DNA of 64,000 bases from Bacillus pseudomycoides. Its GTDB lineage: Bacteria; Bacillota; Bacilli; Bacillales; Bacillaceae_G. Below, piece by piece: positions 50,188 to 59,444 of this stretch (the first letter of the stretch is position 1; each line of letters starts with the position of its first letter). The stretch is taken from NCBI RefSeq assembly GCF_022811845.1, contig NZ_CP064266.1, positions 3,472,001-3,536,000 on the forward strand, in the 5' to 3' direction. The notes under the pieces are model-generated. The model saw only the letters and a list, made by a program, of their open reading frames with translations. It had not been told where the DNA came from and ran no database searches. Both the position numbers and the translations under genes were made by a program.

Positions 50188-50508
50188 ATGAAGAAATATT
50201 ATACAGTAGTAGGTATTGTCAGTATTATCCTTGTTGCAGTACTACTTTTAACTTGTCCGAAAGAATCTGATTTCAGGTCTTATTTAGAGGACAAATATGC
50301 ATTGATTTGTAATCAAGATAGCTTTGAATGTACACAAAATGTAGATGAGAAAGAACAAAAAATGAAGTTTGTAAGCACGGATACACGAAACGGTGTCTTT
50401 TTTATCACAGTGAAACAAACTTTTGAAACAGAAACTGGTAAAAAGCAAGAGTATAGCGGAATAGGCATATTTGGTACATTTCTTTTTGTTACGGAAAAGA
50501 CTTTCTAA
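50188..50508 (+). CDS. Membrane-anchored DUF4359-type protein
   Basis: 106 residues: N-terminal hydrophobic segment (VVGIVSIILVAVLLLTC), then an extracytoplasmic beta domain (EQKMKFVSTDTRNGVFFITV, YSGIGIFGTFLFV). The cysteine after the hydrophobic run is not in a perfect lipobox. The ATG follows AAAGGAG by 6 bases. Family call from memory of the pattern; function unknown. Confidence 0.6.
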   Translation: MKKYYTVVGIVSIILVAVLLLTCPKESDFRSYLEDKYALICNQDSFECTQNVDEKEQKMKFVSTDTRNGVFFITVKQTFETETGKKQEYSGIGIFGTFLFVTEKTF

Positions 50509-50526
50509 TTATAGAAGGTCTTTTTT
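50498..50526 (+). terminator. Terminator
   Basis: AAGACTTTCT / AGAAGGTCTT (one wobble), loop AATTAT, then T residues. It begins inside the end of the previous gene. Confidence 0.75.
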
Positions 50527-50577
50527 GTGTGCATATGTTCATATAGATGAAGTAAGACAAGCATAGGAGGGATGAGA

Positions 50578-50790
50578 ATGAAAAAAATATGTGTGGTTTG
50601 TGGTGGAGAAGAATTCTTTTCATCGACATTATATGCACGTACGAAACAAGACTGGGCATATGCCCAAAACATGTATCGCTTTGAAAAGGTATTCATTGAA
50701 CACCGAGATGAAGAAAACTATCCAGTGTTTCAAGAAATTACTGCAAAACATTGCTGCGGATGCGGACATATTATGTTGTATCATGAGTGA
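50578..50790 (+). CDS. Zinc-ribbon-like small protein
   Basis: 70 residues with CVVCGGEEF at the start and HCCGCGHIM near the end, two CxxC-type knuckles that would hold one zinc. The middle is RTKQDWAYAQNMYRFEKVF. AGGAGG precedes the ATG at 50578. Probably a nucleic-acid- or protein-binding accessory; family not recognised. Confidence 0.65.
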   Translation: MKKICVVCGGEEFFSSTLYARTKQDWAYAQNMYRFEKVFIEHRDEENYPVFQEITAKHCCGCGHIMLYHE

Positions 50791-50819
50791 ACACACCAAG
50801 TAATACTTGGTGTGTTTTA
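50790..50819. terminator. Bidirectional terminator
   Basis: AACACACCAAGTA, central A, TACTTGGTGTGTT: a 13-bp palindrome between convergent genes, overlapping both 3' ends. Confidence 0.85.
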
Positions 50820-51155
50820 TAATGCTGATAAAGCAAGTGGATACAATAACGTAAATAAAACAGAAAAGCTACCAAATCCAATCGCTGTATACCCAAGTGT
50901 TTTTGCTCCAAAGTTAACAGCTAATAAGCCGATTAAAATGGAAAGGGAACCAAGGGTAACTGGATAAAAAGCAATTGAGAATAAAGAAAGAAATAGTGCT
51001 ACATAACCGATAACTGTACCGGTGTTTGTACCTTCTATTTCATGTGCAATTTCTTTACGTCTATGTCGAATCGGAAGGTGCCCTGGCGAAATCTCAGCTG
51101 CGTATTCTTCGTTTTTTTCACCACTTTTAAAATGATGTGTTCTTTTTTTCGGCAT
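50817..51155 (-). CDS. Small membrane protein (DUF4190-like)
   Basis: 112 residues: basic N-terminus (PKKRTHHFKSGEKNEEYAAE), then two to three helices (TVIGYVALFLSLFSIAFYP, LSILIGLLAVNFGAKTLGYT, GFGSFSVLFTLLYPLAL). GAGAGGG is spaced for the ATG at 51155 rather than the one at 51161. Function unknown. Confidence 0.65.
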   Translation of the reverse strand: MPKKRTHHFKSGEKNEEYAAEISPGHLPIRHRRKEIAHEIEGTNTGTVIGYVALFLSLFSIAFYPVTLGSLSILIGLLAVNFGAKTLGYTAIGFGSFSVLFTLLYPLALSAL

Positions 51156-51360
51156 GTACATCCCTCTCTTTCAATTGGGTGTATCTATATTATTCTTCAT
51201 AAAGAAGAGAACATGAGTATGAGTTATATCCAAGTAAAGTAAAATTTGGAGAATGCATAAGTCTGTTGCTATCTTATCCATCTCCCCGTGAGAATAAACA
51301 GGAATATAGGAAAATGATGTAGAATGGAATGAATGAAAACAAGTGAAAGTAGGGGGAAAT

Positions 51361-52038
51361 ATGACAAAGTTTAATTGGCATAAATCCGCAGAAAAAAAGT
51401 GGGACGATAATGCGGAATCTTGGAATCAAAATAGTCAAGAAATGTGGGATCATGGAAGTCGTAGTACGATTATTCCGTTTTTTGAAAAGTATGTAGAAAA
51501 TGGTGTGGCAGTTCTAGATGTTGGCTGCGGCGATGGATATGGTACATATAAATTAAGTCTAGCCGGATATAAAGCGTGCGGTGTAGATTTATCCGAGCAA
51601 ATGATTCAAAAGGGGAAGGAACGCGGAGAAGGACCTAATTTGTCATTTGTAAAAGGAGATCTTTCTTCATTGCCTTTTGAAAATGAGCAGTTTCCAGCAA
51701 TATTAGCAGTGAACTCATTAGAATGGACAGAACAGCCGTTACAGGCGTTACATGAGGTAAAGCGTGTTTTGAGGCCTGATGGATATGCGTGCATTGCTAT
51801 TTTAGGCCCAACAGCAAAACCACGTGAAAATAGCTATCCTCGTTTATATGGAAAAGACGTTGTTTGTAATACGATGATGCCTTGGGAATTTGAAAGGCTG
51901 GCAGAGGAACAAGGATTTCAAATCGTGGATGGTATAGGGGTATATAAACGAGGAGTAAACGAAAAGACGCTTGGACAATTATCGGTAGAATTGCAGCAAG
52001 CACTAACATTTTTGTGGGTATTTATGCTGAAAAAATAA
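51361..52038 (+). CDS. Class I SAM-dependent methyltransferase
   Basis: 225 residues with motif I VLDVGCGDGYGTYKLS (about residues 44-59), the acidic CGVDLSEQM, motif II-like KGDLSSLPFENEQF and LHEVKRVLRPDGY. It belongs to the UbiE/BioC-like methyltransferase_11 group. The substrate is unknown. AGGGGGA precedes the ATG at 51361. It is 100 bases upstream of fhs, possibly co-transcribed. Confidence 0.85.
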   Translation: MTKFNWHKSAEKKWDDNAESWNQNSQEMWDHGSRSTIIPFFEKYVENGVAVLDVGCGDGYGTYKLSLAGYKACGVDLSEQMIQKGKERGEGPNLSFVKGDLSSLPFENEQFPAILAVNSLEWTEQPLQALHEVKRVLRPDGYACIAILGPTAKPRENSYPRLYGKDVVCNTMMPWEFERLAEEQGFQIVDGIGVYKRGVNEKTLGQLSVELQQALTFLWVFMLKK

Positions 52039-52138
52039 TGCCTGAAGAAATGTGCAAAATTTAGGAGGGAAATAAGTGCAGAAAATACAAAAAACTGATA
52101 CAATATGGGCAGAACCAATTAAAGGGGGACTAGGGTAT

Positions 52139-53827
52139 ATGACAACTAATACAACAGTTAAATCCGATATTGAAATTGCACAAGAAGCAAGTATGAAGAA
52201 AATTCAAGAGATTGCAGCGGAGTTAAGCATTTTAGAAGAAGAACTAGAGCCTTATGGTCATTATAAAGGAAAATTATCTCTTGATATTTTTAAGCGCTTA
52301 CAAACTGAAAAGGACGGAAAAGTTGTTTTAGTAACAGCAATTAACCCGACTCCAGCAGGGGAAGGTAAATCAACAGTAACAGTTGGTTTAGGTCAAGCTT
52401 TTAATAAAATTGGTAAAAAAGCAGTCATTGCACTTCGTGAACCATCCCTTGGACCAACAATGGGACTAAAAGGTGGTGCAGCAGGTGGAGGTTATTCACA
52501 AGTTGTACCAATGGAAGATATCAACCTTCACTTTACTGGTGATATTCATGCTATTACAACTGCAAATAACGCGTTAGCAGCGTTTATCGATAACCATATT
52601 CAGCAAGGAAATGTACTTAAGATTGATACACGAAAAATCGTATGGAAGCGTTGTGTCGATTTAAATGACCGTGCACTGCGTAATGTAGTAATTGGTCTTG
52701 GTGGACCAGTTCAAGGTGTACCACGTGAAGATGGTTTTGATATTACAGTAGCATCTGAAATTATGGCTGTATTCTGCCTTGCAACAGATATTCAAGATTT
52801 AAAGATGCGTTTATCTCGCATTGTAGTTGCTTATAATATGGATAACGAGCCTGTAACAGTTCAAGATTTAGGCGTAGAAGGAGCGTTAACACTTCTATTA
52901 AAAGATGCGTTAAAACCAAACTTAGTACAAACATTAGAAAATACACCAGCAATTATTCACGGCGGACCATTTGCTAACATTGCTCACGGTTGTAACAGTG
53001 TTATCGCTACAACAATGGCAGCAAAATTAGGTGATTATGTAATTACAGAAGCTGGTTTCGGTGCGGACTTAGGCGCTGAGAAATTCTTAGATATTAAAGC
53101 GCGTGCAGCAGGTATTAAACCAGAAGCAGTTGTTATCGTTGCAACAATTCGTGCGCTTAAAATGCACGGCGGTGTGGCAAAAGATCAGCTGAAAGAAGAA
53201 AATGTAGATGCACTAGCAAAAGGAATGGAAAACTTACAAAAACATGTTGAAACAATTCAAAGCTTCGGTGTTCCATTCGTAATTGCAATTAATAAATTTA
53301 TTACAGATACAGATGCAGAAGTTGCATACTTACAAGAATGGTGTAATGAGCGTGGCTACGAAGTATCCTTAACAGAAGTTTGGGAAAAAGGTGGTCAAGG
53401 TGGTGTAGACCTTGCTGAGAAAGTATTAAAAGTAATTGAAAAAGGTGACAACAAATACGCACCACTTTATGATTTAGAATTACCATTAGAAGAAAAAATC
53501 CGTACAATTGCTCAAAAAGTATACGGCGCAAAAGATATTGAATTTGCTCCGAAAGCACGTAAGCAATTGGCTCAATTTACAGGAGAAGGTTGGAGCAACC
53601 TACCGGTATGTATGGCAAAAACACAATATTCTCTTTCTGACGATGCAACGAAATTAGGTCGACCATCTGACTTTATTGTTACAATTCGTGAACTGAAACC
53701 ATCTATCGGTGCAGGATTTATTGTAGCGCTAACTGGAACAATGTTAACAATGCCAGGTCTTCCAAAACAACCAGCTGCACTTCAAATGGACGTAAATGAA
53801 GATGGAAAAGCAGTAGGTTTATTCTAA
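52139..53827 (+). CDS. fhs: Formate-tetrahydrofolate ligase
   Basis: A 562-residue protein that makes 10-formyl-THF from formate, THF and ATP. The P-loop NPTPAGEGKSTVTVGL is at about residues 69-84. LREPSLGPTMGLKGGAAGGG, HFTGDIHAIT, VGLGGPVQGVPREDGFDIT and the C-terminal MPGLPKQPAALQMD follow in order. Length is normal. The frame is open back to 52076, but the ATG at 52139, preceded by GGGGGACTAGGG, gives the usual N-terminus. Confidence 0.97.
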   Translation: MTTNTTVKSDIEIAQEASMKKIQEIAAELSILEEELEPYGHYKGKLSLDIFKRLQTEKDGKVVLVTAINPTPAGEGKSTVTVGLGQAFNKIGKKAVIALREPSLGPTMGLKGGAAGGGYSQVVPMEDINLHFTGDIHAITTANNALAAFIDNHIQQGNVLKIDTRKIVWKRCVDLNDRALRNVVIGLGGPVQGVPREDGFDITVASEIMAVFCLATDIQDLKMRLSRIVVAYNMDNEPVTVQDLGVEGALTLLLKDALKPNLVQTLENTPAIIHGGPFANIAHGCNSVIATTMAAKLGDYVITEAGFGADLGAEKFLDIKARAAGIKPEAVVIVATIRALKMHGGVAKDQLKEENVDALAKGMENLQKHVETIQSFGVPFVIAINKFITDTDAEVAYLQEWCNERGYEVSLTEVWEKGGQGGVDLAEKVLKVIEKGDNKYAPLYDLELPLEEKIRTIAQKVYGAKDIEFAPKARKQLAQFTGEGWSNLPVCMAKTQYSLSDDATKLGRPSDFIVTIRELKPSIGAGFIVALTGTMLTMPGLPKQPAALQMDVNEDGKAVGLF

Positions 53828-53875
53828 AAGGTTGTAATTCATCTCGTTTATCTGTAAACTATATATACATCAAGT

Positions 53876-53907
53876 GGCGCCTTTCCATCGAAAGGCGCCT
53901 GTTTTTT
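53876..53907 (+). terminator. Terminator after fhs
   Basis: GGCGCCTTTC, loop CATC, GAAAGGCGCC, then T residues. Confidence 0.92.
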
Positions 53908-53917
53908 GGAGGAAGTT

Positions 53918-54445
53918 ATGTTTGATCCAACTGCTTTTGACAACTTAAAAGTAATCGTTGAAGGAGCTATCTATGATTTTGATTTACATGGGGATATTCT
54001 TGTAACGAATAGGAAAGATATGATGGACCTTGCATCATTGAGTCGTATATACAATATTTCATTTCAATTAAACGAGCCATTTGAAACGTTAGTAGAAGCG
54101 ACATTTTCGTTATCTGTAGATGCGAAGAATTTATCAGGTGAGATATTGGAAGTACCTCAGTTTATACCAGGGTGTGAAATGAAATTAGGGTTTACATTTC
54201 CATTACAGTACCCAGAAATAAACTGCCAAGAAATTGAGAAATTGTTGCAATCTATCTGGGGAAAAGAGCGAATGATTACGCAACAAATTTCATACGAATA
54301 TAATAAGCAAGCGATTTCATATCATAATAAGGTAGAAGTTCTATTTCAAAAAGCGATTACAGAAGACCATGTTGATGATTTAATAGCTGTTATTTCTCAC
54401 ATGATAGAAACGGTGCGAGCAATACAACATTTTCTTCAAAAATAG
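53918..54445 (+). CDS. Conserved protein of unknown function
   Basis: 175 residues, acidic, soluble. Pattern FDNLKVIVEGAIYDFDLHGD, RIYNISFQLNEPFETLVEAT, then a helical C-terminus (DHVDDLIAVISHMIETVRAI). GGAGG is 6 bases before the ATG at 53918. It lies just upstream of the helicase gene (19-base gap), so the two may be co-expressed. I do not recognise the family. Confidence 0.65.
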   Translation: MFDPTAFDNLKVIVEGAIYDFDLHGDILVTNRKDMMDLASLSRIYNISFQLNEPFETLVEATFSLSVDAKNLSGEILEVPQFIPGCEMKLGFTFPLQYPEINCQEIEKLLQSIWGKERMITQQISYEYNKQAISYHNKVEVLFQKAITEDHVDDLIAVISHMIETVRAIQHFLQK

Positions 54446-54464
54446 AGATAAAGGAGAAAAACAA

Positions 54465-55634
54465 ATGATAAAAGATATGCAACCATTTTTGCAACAAGCT
54501 TGGGAGAAGGCTGGTTTTAAAGAGTTTACTGAAATTCAAAAACAAGCAATTCCAACGATTTTAGAAGGACAAGACGTTATAGCTGAATCTCCAACTGGAA
54601 CAGGAAAAACATTAGCGTACTTATTACCACTTTTACATAAAATTAATCCTGAAGTGAAACAACCACAAGTTGTAATTTTAGCACCAACACGTGAACTTGT
54701 TATGCAAATTCATGAAGAAGTTCAAAAGTTTACAGCAGGAACTGATATTTCAGGTGCATCTTTAATTGGTGGTGCGGATATTAAGCGCCAAGTAGAAAAA
54801 TTGAAGAAACATCCAAAGGTAATTGTTGGTTCTCCAGGACGTATTTTAGAATTAATTCGCATGAAAAAATTAAAAATGCATGAAGTAAAGACAATTGTAT
54901 TTGATGAGTTTGATCAAATTGTAAAACAAAAGATGATGGAATCGGTATTTGATGTCATTAAATCAACAATGCGCGATCGTCAATTAGTATTCTTCTCTGC
55001 AACAATGACAAAAGATGCTGAAGAAGTAGCACGTGATTTTGCGATAGAACCACAATTAGTTCGCATTAAACGCGCGGAAACAAAAAGTGTAGTTGAACAT
55101 ACGTATATCGTTTGTGAGCGTCGTGAAAAAAATGATTATGTTAGAAGAATTATGCATATTGGCAATGTGAAAGCAGTAGCCTTTTTAAATGATCCATATC
55201 GCTTAGATGAGATTGCTGAAAAATTAAGGTATCGTAAGATGAAAGCAGCGGCACTTCATGCTGAAGCAAGCAAACAAGAACGTGAAGCGACGATGCGTGC
55301 ATTCCGTCAAGGGAAATTAGAAATTCTACTTGCAACTGATATTGCAGCGCGCGGATTAGATATCGATGATTTAACACACGTAATTCACTTAGAATTACCA
55401 GATACATTAGATCAATATATTCACCGCTCAGGTCGTACAGGACGTATGGGGAAAGAGGGGACAGTTGTTTCTCTTGTTACTCCGCAAGAAGAGCGTAAAC
55501 TATTGCAATTTGCGAAAAAATTAGGCATTCAATTTAAAAAGCAAGAAATGTTTAAAGGTACTTTTGTAGAGTCAAAACCGAAAGCACCAAAGAAAAAGAA
55601 ACCAGCATTTACTGGGAAGAAGAAGCCTAGATAA
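54465..55634 (+). CDS. DEAD-box RNA helicase, YfmL-like
   Basis: A 389-residue minimal helicase: Q motif FTEIQKQAIP, motif I ESPTGTGKT (about 41-49), Ia APTREL, GG IGGADI, Ib SPGR, motif II IVFDEFDQI, motif III FSAT, motif V TDIAARGLDI and motif VI HRSGRTGRMG. Motif II is DEFD rather than DEAD, as in YfmL-type proteins. The short basic tail (PKAPKKKKPAFTGKKKPR) probably binds RNA. Likely role: ribosome assembly or cold adaptation, inferred from the family. Confidence 0.9.
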   Translation: MIKDMQPFLQQAWEKAGFKEFTEIQKQAIPTILEGQDVIAESPTGTGKTLAYLLPLLHKINPEVKQPQVVILAPTRELVMQIHEEVQKFTAGTDISGASLIGGADIKRQVEKLKKHPKVIVGSPGRILELIRMKKLKMHEVKTIVFDEFDQIVKQKMMESVFDVIKSTMRDRQLVFFSATMTKDAEEVARDFAIEPQLVRIKRAETKSVVEHTYIVCERREKNDYVRRIMHIGNVKAVAFLNDPYRLDEIAEKLRYRKMKAAALHAEASKQEREATMRAFRQGKLEILLATDIAARGLDIDDLTHVIHLELPDTLDQYIHRSGRTGRMGKEGTVVSLVTPQEERKLLQFAKKLGIQFKKQEMFKGTFVESKPKAPKKKKPAFTGKKKPR

Positions 55635-55647
55635 ATAATGAAAAGAC

Positions 55648-55691
55648 AGACGTAACTATGGATAGAACATAGTTACGTCTTTTTATTTTTT
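55648..55691 (+). terminator. Terminator after the helicase gene
   Basis: AGACGTAACTATG, loop GATAGAA, exact complement, then TTTTATTTTTT. Confidence 0.92.
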
Positions 55692-55807
55692 CAGAAGGAA
55701 CAGCATAGATAATGTCGAATGTTACTGTTAAATGGACTATATTGAAATAGCGATGCAATATAGTGGAATTACTAAGCAAATAAATAAAATAATAGAAGGA
55801 AACGATT

Positions 55808-56641
55808 ATGAAAATGAAAAGGGAATTTGGGATGTTTTTAAATACTAAACATATTGATGTGAATGAAGGGATAAAGAAAGCGAGGGAGTGGGATTTAGAT
55901 TACATTCAATTATATGCTTTAAATGAAAAGTTCAACTTAGCTAATTTGTCTAAGTTAGAAATTGATGACTTAAAGGAGAGGTTATCTTTTGAGGGGATTA
56001 CAGTTTCATCACTGGCTATTAATTTTGGGCAAAATGGCGTTGTAAGTGATGAAATAGAGAATATAATTACACGATATAAATATATTCTTGATATGGGATT
56101 AGAGCTAGGGGCAAACATTATAACAGCCCATATTGGAAAAATTCCAGACCATGATAATTGTAAGTTATATGAGAATATGCAAAAGGTTTGTTATGCCATA
56201 GGGAATATTTCGGAAAATACGGGTAGTGTTTTTGCTATTGAGACCGGTTCTGAAAAAGCGATAGTATTAAAAGAGTTTTTAAAGAATATAAATTCCAAAG
56301 GGCTAGCTATTAACTTTGATCCAGCAAATATAATTAGTGATATAAATGAAAATCCAATAGAGAGTTTATATCTTTTGAAAGATTATGTTATACAAACTCA
56401 TATAAAAGATTGTAAAAAAATGAAAGAGAAAGGTTTAAGGGTTTATAAGGAAGTGGCAGCGGGGAATGGGGAAGTAGATTTTGATTCACTATTCGCTGTA
56501 TTAGATGAAATTGAATTTAGTGGTTGTAATATCATTGAAAGAAATAATTATTTTGCTCACATGAATGGGATGAAGCAGTCGATAAGCTTTTTAAAGAAAT
56601 ATTTCGATGTTGGAAAAGAAAGTGATAAATATACAATTTAG
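55808..56641 (+). CDS. TIM-barrel sugar-phosphate isomerase/epimerase family protein
   Basis: 277 residues of the AP-endonuclease-2/IolE-like fold. Probable metal ligands: Glu in FAIETGSEK, Asp in INFDPANII, His in QTHIKDCKK and Glu in NIIERNNYF. AGCGGGGAATGGGGAA encodes AAGNGEVDF, typical of this family (GxGxVDF). It should isomerise or epimerise a sugar or keto-sugar; the substrate is unknown. AAGGAAA precedes the ATG. A single gene between unrelated neighbours. Confidence 0.85.
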   Translation: MKMKREFGMFLNTKHIDVNEGIKKAREWDLDYIQLYALNEKFNLANLSKLEIDDLKERLSFEGITVSSLAINFGQNGVVSDEIENIITRYKYILDMGLELGANIITAHIGKIPDHDNCKLYENMQKVCYAIGNISENTGSVFAIETGSEKAIVLKEFLKNINSKGLAINFDPANIISDINENPIESLYLLKDYVIQTHIKDCKKMKEKGLRVYKEVAAGNGEVDFDSLFAVLDEIEFSGCNIIERNNYFAHMNGMKQSISFLKKYFDVGKESDKYTI

Positions 56642-56670
56642 GGAGGCTGTCTTAATTATATTAAAATGAT

Positions 56671-56705
56671 AAAAAGCCCCCATATGAAAGAAGTGAGGGC
56701 TTTAA
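56671..56705. terminator. Bidirectional terminator
   Basis: AAAGCCC and GGGCTTT arms flanked by A and T runs between convergent genes. Confidence 0.7.
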
Positions 56706-57340
56706 AATTTTGTAGTAGATCTACTGTTCGAGAGGTGTTCTAGATAGAATACTCCTTTCTCAATAGCAGTCTCTACATAACCGACGATTTGATCAAATGT
56801 GAACACTTGTAAGTTTGTATGCAAATCTTGCTTGGGATACAGCATATCATCAAAAATAAGCTTTTTAAAAGCTAGCACATTTTCTTCTGAAACTTCTTCA
56901 ATATTTGCTATGGTTGCTTTTTGATTAAGGAAAGGAAATAACTGCTGATCTTTATCGTAGAGATGTAACAATTTTCCGTTTAATAATTTGAAATCATTAT
57001 GGTACATAGATAACATTGTTTGATCGTGCTCGATTCTATTTTTGAGCCAAGGAAGAAAAAAACCGTTGAGCCAATTATCATCAGCAATAAGGTGTGTATA
57101 ATACCCTAAAATGAAAGAGGAATCCATGTGCTTTTTGTATTTTTGAAGAAATGTACCGTAATCAATTCTTCTGGTATAGTTTTTTGTTGTACCAGCATAA
57201 AAATGTGATACGTTTTTTTCCTCTTTTGAATGAACTGCATCAGGAGCTAATCCCCCAAGCAAGAAAGATGTTTTATCAGGGATGGATAATTTCTCTGCAA
57301 TACCATTTGCGATAATCAAATGCATAACTCGTGACCCCAT
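56702..57340 (-). CDS. Zn-dependent phospholipase C-like hydrolase
   Basis: 212 residues. The order of conserved residues (VMHLIIANGIAEKL, GGLAPDAVH, VSHFYAG, LGYYTHLIADDNW) matches the zinc-dependent phospholipase C/hydrolase family, with His and Asp in GLAPDAVH and THLIADD as likely metal ligands. There is no signal peptide, so it acts in the cytoplasm on an unknown substrate. The ATG at 57340 follows AGAGGTG. Confidence 0.75.
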   Translation of the reverse strand: MGSRVMHLIIANGIAEKLSIPDKTSFLLGGLAPDAVHSKEEKNVSHFYAGTTKNYTRRIDYGTFLQKYKKHMDSSFILGYYTHLIADDNWLNGFFLPWLKNRIEHDQTMLSMYHNDFKLLNGKLLHLYDKDQQLFPFLNQKATIANIEEVSEENVLAFKKLIFDDMLYPKQDLHTNLQVFTFDQIVGYVETAIEKGVFYLEHLSNSRSTTKF

Positions 57341-57351
57341 GAATGACACCT

Positions 57352-58329
57352 CTATTTAACAGTCAGAATGATTTTTCCTGTACTCTGTCTACTTTCGATC
57401 CATTCATGCGCTTTCCCTGCATCTTGAAGTGTAAAACGTTTACCAATTGCAATTTGTAGGCTTCCATCACGTAAATACTGAAAAACTTGGTTAGCGGTAT
57501 GACGAAGTAAGTGGGGACGTTTCTTACGAGTTGTTCCAAAGCTAAAGCCAAGAATAGAACGACAGCTTGCATGTAAATCCTTTGTCCGAAATGTGCCAAT
57601 TTCCCCGCTAGCATTACCAAAATGGACAAGGCGACCATAGTAAGCCAAACACTCCAAGCTTTTTTCTGATACTGCCCCGGAAATGGAATCGAAAATAACA
57701 TCGGCACCTTTACCACCCGTAAGTTCATTTGTCTTTTTACTAAAATCCTCATCTTGATAACAAATAACATGATCAGCCCCAGCTTCTAAAGCAACTCTCT
57801 TCTTCGCTTTATTTCCGACTGTTCCAATAATTTTTCCAGCTCCTAGTATTTTTGCTAATTGAATCGATGTTGTTCCGATGCCACCAGCCGCAGCATGAAT
57901 AAGAACGGTTTCACCTTGCTGTAATCTTGCTATATTCGCAAGCAGGTTGTAGCTCGTAAGAGATACAACAGGACAAGCAGCGGCGGTTGTAAAATCAACC
58001 TCATCAGGTAACACAAACGTAAGGTTTTCATTGGCGACAACATATTCAGCATACGATCCATTAAGAGGAAAGGCGATTACACGCTGTCCTACGCGGATGT
58101 TTTTTACACTAGAACCTACCTGTTCTACAATACCTGCGGCGTCTATGCCAGGAATAAATGGGAGTTTTCGATTTCCCTTTTTCCCGTAGCGAGATTTAAT
58201 ATCGGCAAAATTGACGCTTGTAGCAATAACGCGAATTAACACCTGCTTTTCATTAAAAGTCGGCATATCTACTTCTGTATACTTCATTGTTTCAGGTCCA
58301 CCGAATGCAGTTACAACAATAGCTTTCAT
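57352..58329 (-). CDS. Quinone oxidoreductase-like MDR protein
   Basis: A 325-residue zinc-free medium-chain dehydrogenase. Features: PFIPGIDAAGIVEQVG, the NADPH motif VLIHAAAGGIGTTSIQLAK (AAxGGxG) and GADVIFDSISG. No catalytic zinc ligands are seen. It reduces quinones or similar carbonyls with NADPH. It starts 12 bases upstream of the phospholipase-like gene on the same strand, so a two-gene operon is likely. AGGAGG precedes the ATG. Confidence 0.92.
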   Translation of the reverse strand: MKAIVVTAFGGPETMKYTEVDMPTFNEKQVLIRVIATSVNFADIKSRYGKKGNRKLPFIPGIDAAGIVEQVGSSVKNIRVGQRVIAFPLNGSYAEYVVANENLTFVLPDEVDFTTAAACPVVSLTSYNLLANIARLQQGETVLIHAAAGGIGTTSIQLAKILGAGKIIGTVGNKAKKRVALEAGADHVICYQDEDFSKKTNELTGGKGADVIFDSISGAVSEKSLECLAYYGRLVHFGNASGEIGTFRTKDLHASCRSILGFSFGTTRKKRPHLLRHTANQVFQYLRDGSLQIAIGKRFTLQDAGKAHEWIESRQSTGKIILTVK

Positions 58330-58545
58330 TTGTATATCCTCCTAAAAATACCTTCTACATATTATTTTAAATACCAATCATAAAATAGAAAATTATATAA
58401 TTGTTATAAGAGGCTATAAGCAAACGTTATAAAGTTATAAGTTTTAAATCCTAATATTTATTTATATTGAAAATATTTTTTTGAAAATCGAACGAAATGC
58501 TTTTTACTTGCCAATATATAGTGTAAGAGAAAGGATGGAAGATGA

Positions 58546-58926
58546 ATGGATCAGGAAACAGATTATCACAATCTCATCCAATTGACCTTATCAGCAAACC
58601 AAGAGGCATACAGTGAACTGTATGATAAAACAATCCAAGATATCTATAGGACAGCACATTTCTTGATAGAGGAGAAAGTGGATGTAGACGATGTCGTTCA
58701 GGAAATATATATACAGCTTTATCAATCTCTTAGCAAGTATGATAGAGAACGACCTTTTCGGCCATGGTTAATGGGACTTGCGGTAAGGTAAATTCACTCA
58801 TATAGGAGAAAAAGGTGGATGCGTCTACGTATTGTAAAGAAAGCAGAAGAACAGAAGGAACCAATTGAATTTGACTTTTCTAGTGATGTTGTGAATAAAG
58901 TTTCACTTTATGCGGGACTATGTTGA
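58546..58926 (+). pseudogene. Truncated ECF-type sigma factor
   Basis: Region 2 is present (SELYDKTIQDIYRTAHFLIE, VDDVVQEIYIQLYQSL, FRPWLMGLAVR). An in-frame TAA at 58789-58791 replaces what is likely a Gln codon. The frame then continues IHSYRRKRWMRLRIVKKAEE to FSSDVVNKVS and ends at 58926 without region 4. Both lesions remove promoter -35 recognition. AAGGATGG precedes the ATG. The gene appears dead. Confidence 0.8.
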
Positions 58927-59345
58927 TTTTCTTGTCGTATGAAACTATCTAATAATGAGTAACCAGCTATTATATTTATTATTACGGGAAATGTTGTATT
59001 TAAAAGAGTTAGGGTAGCTAAGTAAGCTAAGTAAGGGAAAAATTGTTCGATAGGTGAGAATAATAGAATAGGTGAAAAGCCAATCAATGTTGAAGGTAAC
59101 GCAATGCCTATAAATTTATCTAGTTGAAATTTCCATACATGTTGGTTCTTTTTGTTACTGATAAGTTGAAAGAAACGTAATACACCACCGATGAAAAAGG
59201 GGAAAAACATAAAGAAAAATATTCGATGGTACATATGAAATGATAACTCAGCTTGTTTATCTAAATGAAATTGAATTTTTCCTCCACAAAATAGCAATAT
59301 AACAATGGATAAAGTGAAGCATAAGTATTGAGTAACTTTTTTCAT
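58908..59345 (-). CDS. Four-helix membrane protein of unknown function
   Basis: 145 residues with about four transmembrane helices (LCFTLSIVILLFCGG, IFFFMFFPFFIGGVLRFF, FIGIALPSTLIGFSPILLF, LLNTTFPVIINIIAGYSLL). AAGGAG is spaced 7 bases from the ATG. Its end overlaps the sigma-factor remnant by 19 bases, so the rearrangement that cut the sigma gene may have brought this gene here. Confidence 0.7.
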   Translation of the reverse strand: MKKVTQYLCFTLSIVILLFCGGKIQFHLDKQAELSFHMYHRIFFFMFFPFFIGGVLRFFQLISNKKNQHVWKFQLDKFIGIALPSTLIGFSPILLFSPIEQFFPYLAYLATLTLLNTTFPVIINIIAGYSLLDSFIRQENQHSPA

Positions 59346-59387
59346 TATGTCACTCCTTTTGTATGCATAGTATTAAAAAAGCATATT

Positions 59388-59430
59388 CAAAAAAAGAGGA
59401 TATATGCTTGAAGCAGAGCGTTATATCCTC
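59388..59430 (-). terminator. Terminator of the MBL-fold gene
   Basis: On the minus strand GAGGATATA pairs with TATATCCTC around a 17-base loop, followed by seven T residues. Confidence 0.75.
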
Positions 59431-59444
59431 GGATGTTTTTTCAT

